This document shows positions 1 through 34,400 of a stretch of DNA of 64,000 nt, piece by piece. The position numbers were made by a program, and so were the translations under genes. The DNA is taken from the NCBI GenBank assembly GCA_040954595.2, contig CM082576.2, positions 15,128,001 through 15,192,000 on the forward strand, written 5' to 3'. The notes under the pieces were generated by a model. It worked only from the letters and a program-made list of their open reading frames with translations. It made no database searches and had not been told where the DNA came from. Position 1 is the first letter of the stretch; every line of letters begins with the position of its first letter. The stretch is from Balanoglossus misakiensis. Taxonomy: Eukaryota; Hemichordata.

Positions 1-947
1 CATCGACATTATTGTCGTCTCCGATTGTAAGGGAGTCATTTTCTGAGGCCAACTCGAAATCACTGAAGCAGAGCTGTATACGTCCACCATCGGTATTCTC
101 CCAATTCCAAGAACACATGGGAATGACGTCGTAATCACGAGAACTAATCTCTGATGCCTCGCCGTTTTTTAGGGAGAACATCTTCTTGCACGTTTCTGAC
201 AAAAAGAAATAGAATATATAACTGGTAAACAGTACAATTAGTATTTCAAGAGACGTTGAATGTTGTGAGGTTTTTGCCTTTATAGACAAGTCAAGGAAAT
301 GTTCTCTTTAACACATTGTTAGTTTTTAAACTATATAAGCTGTTTTACTGTTTAGGGCTGCCAAAAGAGATTTATTACAAACGTTTTTGCAATATAGCCA
401 GCTTTGCTTACATTATGGACATGGGATGGTCACAGTTATTTGTTTACTTATGATACGAATACCCCAGGCCCCTAAAACAAAATTTCGACAAGCCATTTTT
501 AAGTTTTTAACCACAAATCAGGAATAATTGTCCGCAAGTCAATATTTCCACGACTATTTCAGCAAATGGTAATGAAGAGATCCTGCACGACCCTAAAAAC
601 CAAATCACAAAGCAGTCGGACAGGGGATTTCTTGAAATAGGGGTCACAGTAAATTCAAGAGCAATTTCTCGAGCTGTTCTATATAAATTTTTGGAAAAAA
701 TAAAAAAAATGTCAAATAAAATCACTTCAATATAAAATATCTTATATTAAAACAGAAATTCTATATAAGATCTACCTAAACTTCATGCTAATACTTTTAC
801 CGTATATTACAAAGGATAGAGACCACAGAAAATCATCATTTAAGGGTAGATTTTAGTCCCCGTGTCTTTACTACACTTACCTTCTTCCGACGTAGCTATA
901 TAAACAGGACATAGCAATGTAAAGACGAGACTTGTCAGGAAAGACAT
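1..947 (-). CDS. Secreted CUB-domain protein, 5' part of gene (signal-peptide exon and partial CUB exon)
   Basis: Two exons are visible on the minus strand. Exon 1 (947 down to 881) starts MSFLTSLVFTLLCPVYIATS, a typical signal peptide, and ends in phase 1 at GTAAGT. Exon 2 begins at 195 after a pyrimidine-rich acceptor (TTTTTGTCAG) and runs off the left edge. It encodes CUB-type sequence: ETCKKMFSL, then YDVIPMCSWNWEN, then RIQLCFSDFEL followed by DSLTIGDD. This matches the CUB order of Cys, tyrosine/proline turn, C-x-W, hydrophobic-F-x-x-F and acidic D-x-L-x-I-x-D. A phase-1 intron between signal peptide and CUB module is common in extracellular mosaic proteins. The rest of the protein, and so its role, lies outside the window. 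Transcription runs left, away from EPRS. The start is the only ATG giving a signal peptide joined in frame to the CUB exon. Confidence 0.75.
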
Positions 948-1771
948 ATTCAGTGTTTCCTATCAGCTCTATATTTGTGGTCTACGGAGTTAGAAACTCA
1001 CATATATCACGATACCAGTGTTGCCACAGAGACCTGAACAAGGAAACTTGTGAAAAGCAGATTTTCAGTTCAATTGAAATACGACCTGCATGAAATTATA
1101 TATTCCCATCATATTATATCATGCTACCCTCCGCCATTCTGATTGGATGAGAGCGATTGCAAAATACTGTTTTACCACTGCTGGCAATTTACAAAAAAAT
1201 AGAGAAACCAAAACGCAAAACAGAGTTAAGCCTAGCAGAAATGAGTTTGAGTGTGAAAGAGAAATAAATATGAGGGTGACATATTGTAGGAGTACTCTAA
1301 ATGTTTGAAACCCAAGGGAACAAAACTGTATCGGTAAACGAAAACAAAGAATTTCTTCTGCATGGCGACTGAAAAGCCTTAGGAAAGATGCATGAATGAT
1401 GATGCATAAATTGCACACAGAAAACGAAATTTCTGGCATGTTCGACAAATGGAAGTTTGTAAACTTAAAGTTATGTTTGGTTATTATATACCGCAAACTT
1501 GCGGCTGCATATAGATAAATTAAAAAAAAATTACAAATTTTTATTCAAACTGCAAAGACAGAAATTTGAAGCCAAAAAATGCCTTGAATATGCAGTAAAT
1601 ATGATTTATTACAGCGAGTTGTCTATTTTTAACCCTAAAATTATCATGATTATCTTATAATATTATTTGGCCTAGCATGAAGTGAACACTATTTAAAAGA
1701 GCTAGAATCAAGCATGGCTTATTGGGCTGTAGAGACATGGACAGGGTGATGAGCATTGAGATTAATAGAAT

Positions 1772-2177
1772 CTCACACTCCCAAGGACCTGGGATCGTAT
1801 TTCTCACATGAGTTGGGGATTTTTCGTCCCTCCCGAGCTGCAAGCGAGTGTGGGACAGAATATCCCCGACGATTGTGAGAAATACGATCCCAGGTCCTTG
1901 GTGTGTGAGAATCTATTTCTCACACGACAAAAAAATAGCCAAATTCGCATTAGAAACATTGAAAATTGTCTGTAAATGTCGTTTGAGTCGTACGATGCTG
2001 TTTCTGACGTCCCTATATTACACTTCGCGGCATTGGGTGACATTTAGCACGCGTTATTACAAAAAAGTGTTGTCATCCAATCAGTGCTCGCGTCATATAG
2101 AGCTTTCGATTCTAGAGTGTGGGATCGATTTTATCCCACACTCTCGATCCCACACTCCCAGCGGCCAGGAGTGTGAG
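1772..2177. mobile_element. MITE-like element, family 1, copy A
   Basis: About 406 bp bounded by CTCACACTCC on the left and GGAGTGTGAG on the right. Internal text such as CCCAGGTCCTTGGTGTGTGA, CAAATTCGCATTAGAAA and ATCCAATCAG is shared with copy B at 4168-4510. An internal inverted repeat pairs about 1771-1808 with about 1873-1912. It contains no coding capacity, so it is most simply a non-autonomous DNA transposon. Confidence 0.7.
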
Positions 2178-2643
2178 AAAGAGTTTTCCAACTGTCAGAA
2201 CTCAAAGAGAACTGAAGTCGTTTCCTGAAGAAAGAATCACAGTCCCCACGGAGTACTGATAGTTATCCAACTGTAGAATAATAGGCCTACAAGATGAAAT
2301 GTCTAGACACACTTATACCATGTATACCGAGCGATGGGATTCAAAAGTGAATAGGAAAAGCCGGGGGGAGTGTTTTCTTTAAAAGAAATAGAAGAATGTA
2401 AACAACACCAGAGGCGGAATCTTTACATGAAAAACATCAGAGTATACAGAATATCGATTGACATCGCATCCAATACTAGCATATATCGTGCACCATCTTG
2501 CACGTTCGACTACATGTTGATGGCAAAACTTCACTGATTAATTAGGACAGATATTTAACCGATTAAAAGTCTTGCATTTATTTTTTGTGTATGATCATTT
2601 TATTCACTTCATCGTAGCATTTGAGAACAGACTTTTGATTGAA

Positions 2644-2850
2644 CATTTAATAACATCCGCGAAGTATTTTAAAGGGACACACTTTTGGCGTAACTTTCAA
2701 AATTTCTGTGTACCAAGAGCAATTTATTGCTCTTCTCCAAACAGCATGCTTATATACTATTACCAAACACTCAGCTTCTGCTGTAAGATGGAAATCATCA
2801 ACTTTGACAGATGTAGATTTTGAACCCAATAATAACAATACTTGTGAACA
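2644..2850 (+). repeat. Dispersed repeat, family 3, partial copy
   Basis: Shares GTGTACCAA, a run ending TTGCTCTTCTCCAAACAGCATG, and flanking text with the fuller copy at 19740-20112. It is a fragment and not an exon, despite containing a GTAAGA. Confidence 0.55.
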
Positions 2851-2941
2851 AATGGTCTGTAATTCAAGGAAAATATAATACATGTTTTGTTTCTACATGA
2901 GCTCATTTCATACAATCTCGGATTTCTGCTATTTTTAACAG

Positions 2942-26779
<23,838 letters not shown>

Positions 26780-26875
26780 GCAAGCTTCTGATGTCAGCAG
26801 GAAAAAAACTACTCAACATTTTGACTCAAAAAAATTATGGTAACCTTCAGAATTAAAGCCTCATCCAGATTTACA

Positions 26876-26881
26876 AATAAA
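26876..26881 (+). terminator. EPRS polyadenylation signal AATAAA
   Basis: Canonical AATAAA 97 bp after the EPRS stop codon, followed by a T-rich stretch. It marks the likely 3' end of the EPRS transcript. Confidence 0.75.
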
Positions 26882-28134
26882 ATTAGACTTTGATTTCTTA
26901 TGTCTAATCAATGCTTGCATTGTACAACCTTAGAATTTCCAATCACAGAATGTTATGCCCAATACAAAGTATAAAAAGTCACAAGATGACCTGAGGAAGA
27001 TGCAAGAGAGGTGCCCCAAAACACTTCAATTAATTTTACAGTAGCAATTTAGGTGTCAGGTACAGGCTTGTAAAATCTAATTTCGTCACATTTTGTTGTC
27101 ATGGTAAATCAAGTCTTTGTAGAGTGTGGTTTACTTGATGTCAATAAACAGCAAGAAAATAGAAGAAAATATATATCAACAGAAACTAATACAAGGATGA
27201 GGCACACTCATAACCATTGCAAATTCATATTCAGAAAATGTACTGTGTCCCCCAGAAGGATCGAAATCTCTTCACACTGGTCATGTAACTTTTGTCTCTG
27301 GTGCTGCAGCTGCATAATAGTCTTCAAACAGTTTATCCTGGTGACAGTCCTCCAGAGCAAACCATTTTATTGGTTTAACCCTTTCACCACCATGGTTCAG
27401 TCCAAACCCATTGTTTTCTATGGTAAAGTTGAATCTCTAAAGAGGGAACTGGGGGTGAAAGGGTTAAGTGCCCTCAAAATGGTGACGTGTGACTTTTTAC
27501 TACAGATTCTACATAATTTGCAGCATACCTGTGCATCATATGTTCATGATAAATGTCTTCAGACTGACAGGGTTTTCTTTGCTTCCATGTTTTCAGTTTT
27601 CAAATGAATTCTCGCATTTCTAAGTTGTGATGAGGTATAACGCCATCCCCATGTAGAAATGTGAATTTCTTATAAAGTGAGTACATGATTTGGTTGTTCA
27701 GTACACATGGTATTTTGAGTGAAGACATACATCTGACATGAAAATCTGTATCTTTTTACAATGAGAGCGCACACTATCTGGAATAAATTTGCTGTTCAAA
27801 GCAGTGATGAGTAAATGATTATTCCTGTACAGAACACACACCCACAAACAATGTGTACTCAAGACATGGTTGATTGCTGCTTCAGGCCAAAATTGATACA
27901 CTCCTCTTAATGGGCAGGGATCAAGCACCTCACATAACATTAAAGGTATATAATTTGACAGTCCATGTAACTGCTAACCTGAGCTGACAGTCTAGGTGAG
28001 AAAGGGATCAACACACTCATAAAATCTCTCATTTCAAAATGAAGTATTTTGTGCTGCTCATTCTCAATCTACCAATTACACATGACACTCATACAAGACA
28101 AAAAACACCTAATGGGCACTGTTAAACAGTTTCT
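26882..28134. other. Convergent intergenic region between EPRS and the first OST-alpha-like gene
   Basis: Contains a short inverted-repeat element at 27375-27467 and no supportable gene. The two flanking genes transcribe toward each other. Confidence 0.6.
27375..27467. mobile_element. 93-bp TTAA-flanked inverted-repeat element
   Basis: Starts TTAACCCTTTCACCACC and ends GGGGGTGAAAGGGTTAA, with TTAA at both ends. Too short to encode anything. Confidence 0.6.
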
Positions 28135-28140
28135 TTTATT
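28135..28140 (-). terminator. Possible polyadenylation signal of the first OST-alpha-like gene
   Basis: AATAAA on the minus strand, 287 bp beyond the stop codon at 28427. Confidence 0.4.
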
Positions 28141-28426
28141 CAAAATAAACAGTATCTATAATTTATTAGCATTCATTATAATCATTTTTAATTTGAAGCA
28201 GATAGATATGCTGGATAGGAAACGCATGATTAACACAATGTAAATATTAATGTCAACAAGCCTTGCATGTTTGTATCTGATACAGTTCATGGCCTTGACT
28301 CCATCCCACCTTGTAGTTTTAAAACTGTGATCGATTAAACTCTGGTTACCTTTGCTGAAGATCGGTCTCAGTGAAGAAAAATAAGACTATGACAAGATCA
28401 AATATTTGATGACTCCTAACTTGACT

Positions 28427-31400
28427 TTAATTCAACAGGGTGTGTGCATCATCATCATCTTTTTCTTTGCTGTATTTTTGTAAACTTTTTGCCAGGTCCT
28501 CTGTTTCAATCAAAGTTTCAACATTGCCTTTCCTCGTTCGATACAAATATCTTGCCCAGAAAAACATGATGGTCATTTCAACTATGAGCAGATAATGTCC
28601 AATGCCTGCAAGAAAACAAAAATATAAACTGTGAAAAAAAAGCTGGCGTGCCAATGGACACCCCCATGTTATCATGTCACATACTACATCTAAGGGCCTG
28701 TTTACCAAACCAATCCCATATTTGGACAGTCTACACGCTCCATGACCCATCCACTCCAATACAAACATATATGCATGGAACAATTTTTCAGACAAATTTT
28801 TGTTCTCTCACTGTAACCAGAAACTATGAACCACGACAGTGGTTGGACATTGTGGTAGATAGGCTGCCATGCAATCTAAGTTGACCGAAATCCAAGCAGA
28901 AAATCGTGTTGTGTATCATTGTCTCAAACTTCATATACATATACATGTTTTCGAAAAGTCTAAACCATGATTAAAATTGAAATTTTGCTCCGAACAGAAA
29001 ATCTATTTGAACACTGAAGCTAAAATTACAAAGCCTCATTGGATGGAGTGTACCTGTTCATTTTGTGTCTATATGTAACGGCGTGTCAAAATAATGATGA
29101 GGACCTGTACGCGTGTATTACGTTGGAAGCCTCATGAATGGACATGTAAAAACGTCGATTCTCACCTGAGAAGAAAATTTCTACCAATGTACTCTTCTCT
29201 ATCAGCATGGTAATGAGTTCTTCAACATTTTTCGCGTTACCAACATCAACCAATCCTAATTCCAAAGTCCCTGGTAAAATGAAAAAGGAAAATGTGAGAA
29301 TACGGTATACTTTCGAATTCCGGAAAATAAATAAAAAGATGCTCTTGTACAACAACAATGCAAGATCACCTGTGAGAAACTTGCAACGACAATGTGATAA
29401 AACTTCAATCCCCACAAGCAGTAATAACTGCATAACGTGTGTCCTATCATTGCCTATGGTGGTCTTCATCTCCGACAACCACATACAACAACCACAACTC
29501 TATGGTAGTTGTCTGGGCTGTGGTTTGCTGCAGTTTTGTAGCCCCACGACTCCCCTTGACGATTTTTGTTTTGGACGGGGAGTGGTCCAAAACAAAAATC
29601 GTCAAGGGGAGTCGTGGGGCTACAAAACTGCAGCAAGTCTAGTGGTGAACTGCACACTCCACGCCATACCTCACCAGCGCTGTCATATGTTATTGATTCG
29701 CAAAAGGCCAGACACTTAAAAAAGTACTTACATCGACCATTTTCAGTTCCAATACATCGCACAACAACAACAGATGTTACGACTAGAAGGAGGAAATTCT
29801 GCACGTTGAATATTGCCAGCACCAAAGATATGGTCAGAAACTTGGGCGTGATGTTGTACCCTTTCAACGGATTCTTCGACATGATGAAAAACATCATCAA
29901 GCCATACAATGAACTCAGTGTTGAAACAGTAGTGAAGCAGTAAATTCCAGTGTTAATAAAATTAATTGGCACCTATAAACAAATGAAACAAGAATTATAA
30001 AATTAATCGGTTGATGTAAAATTGTAAGAAAACAAATAGTTACTTGCCAGAAAAATAAAAAGGCCAGTATTTTCTTGCGAAAGCATTTCTCCAAACTTTC
30101 GCATCAACACTCCAGTTCGAGAACAGGGAATTTTACTTAGCAACAAGAAAAGTGGGATGCCACAAAACACTATATTTTCTTATATAGTGTATGAGATGAG
30201 AGTATTTACTCGCCCAAAATGCATAAAGGGTAGCTGCAATTATTGTAGCCTTGGTGGGCCCGTCAGCGATCAAGCCCCCCGTCAGCGATCAACCACCCAC
30301 CAAGGCTACAATAATTGCAGCTACATAAATGGTAGAGAACGATTATTCATTTTGGCGAGTTTTTTTCACTCTCGTGTCTACAAGTTGGATGAAAGGTGTG
30401 TGTGGTTGAGCATTGATTCAGTATATATATCCGCATGTACATTAACATAAACGGTGTCTTTTATCAAATATAATTAATGGGAAAAGGGCAGCAAGAGAGA
30501 GACTTTGTCCATTTAAAATGATGAGACATAAAACGTATGCTTAAAATTTCCGCTACGCATCATTTGTTATGATTCTCACAGAAGGTTCTTGGTGGACTCA
30601 TCCGCCAACTGTATGCCTAGTTACCATGCATGAGCAAAACGAACGATCGAAACTGCTTTGATAATATCTTGATCAGAACCAACTTACGAAAACTAACTTA
30701 CATCGGCTGGGTTGAATAGATATTCTATCCATATAATTGCTGCTACAAATAAAGCGATGGGCAGAACGATACAAACTTGTAAAATTGCTATCTTCAAACG
30801 ACGAAAGGTTACCCTAAAACATAAAAAATAATGATGTTTGAAATGTCCTTGCATTAAACACACCGTTACTCTTTGAAAACGGGGAATAATAATAGAGTAA
30901 CTACTTCTTTCGCTGTATGTCACAATCGTAGTTGGTTCTACAAGTAAACGTACATAGCTGAAAATCGACAGGCAGATTAGGACCTGTACAAAATTAACAG
31001 TAGGGAAGTACTGGTGTTTTTTTGGAGGGGGAGGGGTGTCACTAATTTTCATTCAGGTGTTTAGGGGATAAATAACTATACACGTTATTGTGAGCACTAT
31101 ATTCAAAACAATGGGTGGAAATGGCGTCGTCAAGAGAAGTGTGCCTTTGAAAAAAATTCATTTTTTTCGACCAAAGAAGAAACTTCAACAAGAAAACTGC
31201 TTAAAAACACAAATGTATTAAACGAAGGAGGATAAGTTGAATGTCACATCGCAGTACTTGTATAATCATCGTATGAAAGACACGCTTATATTATAATGCG
31301 TTATATACGTTATAATGTCTAGGAATTTCCATTTCAGGGACGCCCATCATTTTAAATTTTAAGTATAACGGGTGTACTTACTCATTTAATTTAAAACTGG

Positions 31401-34400
31401 GAAGAAATGTACAACAGCAGCAAAGAGGTGGTGCGGCAAAAGACACAACTGAACCTTTTAATTTGGCCAGCATAGAATGACTACCACCATAGTAATCTGA
31501 GACGAGTAGGCAGAACTGGTAATAGGCCACTGCCAAGTACCTGCAAGAGATAATGACGAAATAATGGTTGTTCATATAATTTGGGTCATTGCTTTGACAT
31601 GGAATAGAATTATAAGATTAATTGTTTTCTGCACTTGGAGTATTTGATTATCAAATGACCACAGTGTGTATTATGACGAATACTTTAATATATCGAATAA
31701 TGCGTAAACCCAAATGCAAAATCCTGCCTCCGCGCATGTCAGTCTGGTATGATGTTGGGCTCATGAGGCGATGTCGTTCATGACAATGAACATCACATTA
31801 CACGCTAATATCTAACGAACTATGGTCCTATTTCGATGGTTTAAAATAGGAAGTCATTGGCTCATTCTTTCGTCCGTCTTTTCGTTCGTTTGTTTGTTCA
31901 TTCCTTCCTTCCTTCATTCGTTCGTTCATTCATTCATTCATTCATTCATTCATTCATTCATTCATTCATTCATTCATTCATTCATTCATTCATTCATTCA
32001 TTCGTTCGTTCGTTCGTTCGTTCATTCATTCATTCATTCCAATATACATGATACAAAGCATACATTTGCATTCAAGTGACGGCTGATTGTTCTGACCACA
32101 AAATAAAATACTCACAGTGAAATTGACATATTCAAAATAGTAGCTGCTCCCGGTACGTAAAGACCAATCAGCGATAGGACACAAGCCGCCTGTTGGAAAT
32201 AGCCACAATAAAAAATAGTCAGTGGATAAATAGTGGACATTAGATGGAATTTATGTACTAGTAATTTTTCGGTGTTTTTGTTCTATGTATCAAATTCTAT
32301 GTTTTGTTCTACTCCCACCAGCATACTAATGTAATATATGTGTGTGTTTGTCAACATAGACTATATATGTGTGATGACCACTGTTCTAGTCCGGACTTGA
32401 AATTGATTTTCCAAAATTACAATGCTGAGCCTGAGTACACACGCAAAGGCTGTGTTGATAAGCTAAATCGTGATTCAGGGATTCGAACAAGAAACTGCAG
32501 GAGATACATAGTTGAAAGCATAGTCACACGTTACAGGCAACTGTGCTTTACTAATATATAGTAATTAGTTGTTAATCAGTCTAGATCATCTCTTTCCGCT
32601 AGTACCGTCAAGAGGTTTTTAGGTAACAATGACAATGTATCTGGAATACAGTAGACAGTCCTCTAGCGCCCATACAGAAAATGGACTTCAAGTTGTTTTA
32701 ACATTGTTAAAGATTGGTGAATGGTCCGAAAGTCACGCCGTTTTCGAAACTTGCCGTAGGGGATTAGCCCGAGGACAGCAACTTCTTGACGTAGACCCCC
32801 GGTGTGGACCCTTCGCTGGGGGAAATTTAAGATCAGTCCATTATTCAATGTGATTCAAAAATTCAACATTGCACCAAACATTTCTTTTCCAACTCCAACT
32901 GACGGTAAAATCAATGCAACGTCAGCTACTTTTGGGCGTGATTTTTTTTATTTGTGTGATGAAGACTTAATTGTCAAAATTATCGTAATGATTGATAGGA
33001 ATTTATATCTGAATATGTAAAACGACAAATGAGTTACGCAATATTTGACACAGGGCGACGACGATATATATCAAATATTTCATGTTCGTGTGTGAGAAGT
33101 TACCAGTTTTATATATGTTCACACTAGCCAATACCTACGAAATTTCAAAGACACCGGATTAATGGTTTTCTCAGGTAGAACGTGGAGCTATAACTGTTTT
33201 CAATTTACAAAATGAAACCGTGGTAAGCTATAGGGCTTATATGATAAAGTCCCTCATGCGTGACAATGATAAAATGTTGTATTAACAAAAATGTACATGA
33301 ATTTACATGATGGCCATTTCATATTCTGCCAATTCCTTCTCCCTAATACTGTTTGGAAACACACTCAATGACAAGTCTCTTCCAGTTTCATATTGACATG
33401 CGTTTTAGATGCAGCGATAAAAATCTTTGGTAATCTCCTTTTGTGCTCAAACAAGTAAAGCTTGTATCAAGACGAAGAGTCGTGTTTGTGTTTCGTTTGA
33501 TTATGTAAATCTAACAACTTGGCATTGATAAAAAATTTGACATACTGGATATGTGCCCAGCAACCATAGTAATCGTTTTCTTCTTCGACGTGATGGAATG
33601 TTACGATGAATAAAACCCAAAGCTTCTATGAATAGTATTAGGACCAACACGGTCAGCATAGTGACAGTGGTCAATCCGATGATACCTCCGACTCCAACTT
33701 CTATAATGATAAGATAGTAGTAGTTAGAGAGCAAGTGTGCGTTAAGGTTAATATATTGTAGAATTTGTAGGAAACTTAGGTTGACACTGACGATATCGAT
33801 ACCGTAAAAGAAAACGTGCCAAATGAGGCCGCATGAAGTGTACTGTCGACCCCGTCCGACGACCCATTTCAAAGCAACAATATAGTGAAATGGAGAATTT
33901 TACATACAATAAACGCCTGCGCAGTAAAACGTCACCAACAATCTCAAATGTCGAAATGTTACTCTATTTAACGTCGTGTCGATTATGCCGCCTCTCACGT
34001 AGGAAAGTGCTGGTATATGTGGTTCGAGACATGATATCACCAAGACCACAGACATATACAGCCAGATCAAACTAACGTCATAATAATTACTACAGTGTTC
34101 TACTTATAACAGTTTCACACAAGATGCCTCAAATGTTATTTATAGACTAATAGTTATGTTCACGGAAAATATGAATACGTTCAACCATGTTTAAATTTAA
34201 CCTCTTAACTATTGAATCTCCGAGTGTAAGCTTTTGTCACTTTAATAGACACACAGGTACACACAACGGCATTTGTTCCGCTCTATACACACACTAGCAA
34301 TCTATTAACGCACTGATTCCAGACTTCGGAATATACATTTACCCGTGAAAATGGAATCCTCAAACAGGTCTTCAGTGCAGTTCTCGAAGGACAGAGCCAT
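28427..34400 (-). CDS. SLC51A-like: Organic solute transporter alpha-like protein, paralogue 1 (8 exons, 360 aa)
   Basis: Exons from 5': 34400-34343, 33700-33546, 32189-32116, 31540-31382, 30813-30702, 29972-29732, 29270-29166, 28605-28427 (1,083 bp including TAA; phases 1-0-2-2-0-1-1). In vertebrates SLC51A pairs with SLC51B for facilitated bile-acid and steroid transport. Seven hydrophobic segments fit the family: TM1 LTVLVLILFIEAL, TM2 ACVLSLIGLYVPGAA, TM3 LAVAYYQFCLLVSDYYGG, TM4 IAILQVCIVLPIALFVAAII, TM5 INTGIYCFTTVSTLSSLYGL, TM6 ISLVLAIFNVQNFLLLV, TM7 YLLIVEMTIMFFWARY. The Cys cluster PPLCCCC after TM3 matches the palmitoylation-type cluster of SLC51A. A basic RRRRKR follows TM1. The N-terminus MALSFENCTEDL keeps the short NC(S/T) start seen in the paralogues. 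Unlike them it has an extra 105-bp exon (29270-29166) before TM7. The C-tail is acidic (KEKDDDDAHT). Substrate is unknown. Confidence 0.88.
29166..29270 (-). other. SLC51A-like: Extra symmetric 105-bp exon of OST-alpha-like paralogue 1 (candidate cassette)
   Basis: Bounded by TTTTACCAG and GTGAGA, phase 1 at both ends and open throughout; it reads LELGLVDVGNAKNVEELI and onward. It inserts 35 residues in the loop before TM7. Skipping it keeps frame, joining ENGR to GHYLL through one Cys codon. No counterpart exists in paralogues 2-4. Confidence 0.55.
29525..29636. repeat. Perfect inverted repeat, 52-bp arms with 8-nt loop
   Basis: Left arm 29525-29576 starts TTGCTGCAGTTTTGTAGCCC; right arm 29585-29636 is its exact complement; the loop is GGGGAGTG. 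It lies in an intron of OST-alpha-like paralogue 1. Exact identity of the arms suggests recent insertion or ongoing conversion. Confidence 0.85.
30195..30516. mobile_element. TTAA foldback MITE, family 2, copy 4, interrupted by another palindrome
   Basis: Carries the family centre (TTACTCGCCCAAAATG ... CATTTTGGCGAGTTTTTTTC) and a right arm to GACTTTGTCCATTTAA. The left arm is truncated. A 95-bp foreign palindrome (30230-30324) sits in its loop. Confidence 0.7.
30230..30324. mobile_element. 95-bp palindromic insertion nested in a MITE
   Basis: 29-bp perfect arms starting GTAGCTGCAATTATTGTAGC enclose a core with two direct copies of CCCGTCAGCGATCAA. Near-identical 8-mers (ATAAAGG / ATAAATGG) flank it, as expected for a target-site duplication of the host MITE sequence. 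Confidence 0.65.
31895..32038 (+). repeat. Simple repeat (ATTC)n with GTTC variants
   Basis: About 36 tetranucleotide units in the intron between exons 3 and 4 of OST-alpha-like paralogue 1, ending 77 bp before the 32116 donor. Confidence 0.9.
32275..32551 (+). repeat. Dispersed repeat, family 3, diverged copy
   Basis: Blocks GTATCAAATTCTATGTTTTG, TTTGTCAACATAGA, AGTCCGGACTTGAAATTGA and TTCGAACAAGAAACTGCAGG follow the order of the 19740-20112 copy. Confidence 0.55.

Larger units (their letters stand above)
948..2941. other. Region between the CUB gene start and the first visible EPRS exon
   Basis: No exon could be supported here. It should contain the CUB gene promoter and perhaps the EPRS start with exons for its N-terminal GST-like domain, but no open segment with good splice sites and recognisable similarity was found. 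It holds one terminal-inverted-repeat element (1772-2177) and part of a dispersed repeat (about 2644-2850). Confidence 0.5.

Noticed and set aside
2740-2790. Candidate EPRS upstream exon between CCAAACAG and GTAAGA
   Set aside because: It lies within the family 3 dispersed repeat and the encoded sequence has no resemblance to the EPRS N-terminus.
32455-32545. B-box-like GGATTCGAAC suggesting a tRNA or tRNA-derived SINE
   Set aside because: The segment aligns with the end of the family 3 dispersed repeat, whose other copies lack the motif, and no tRNA fold was found.
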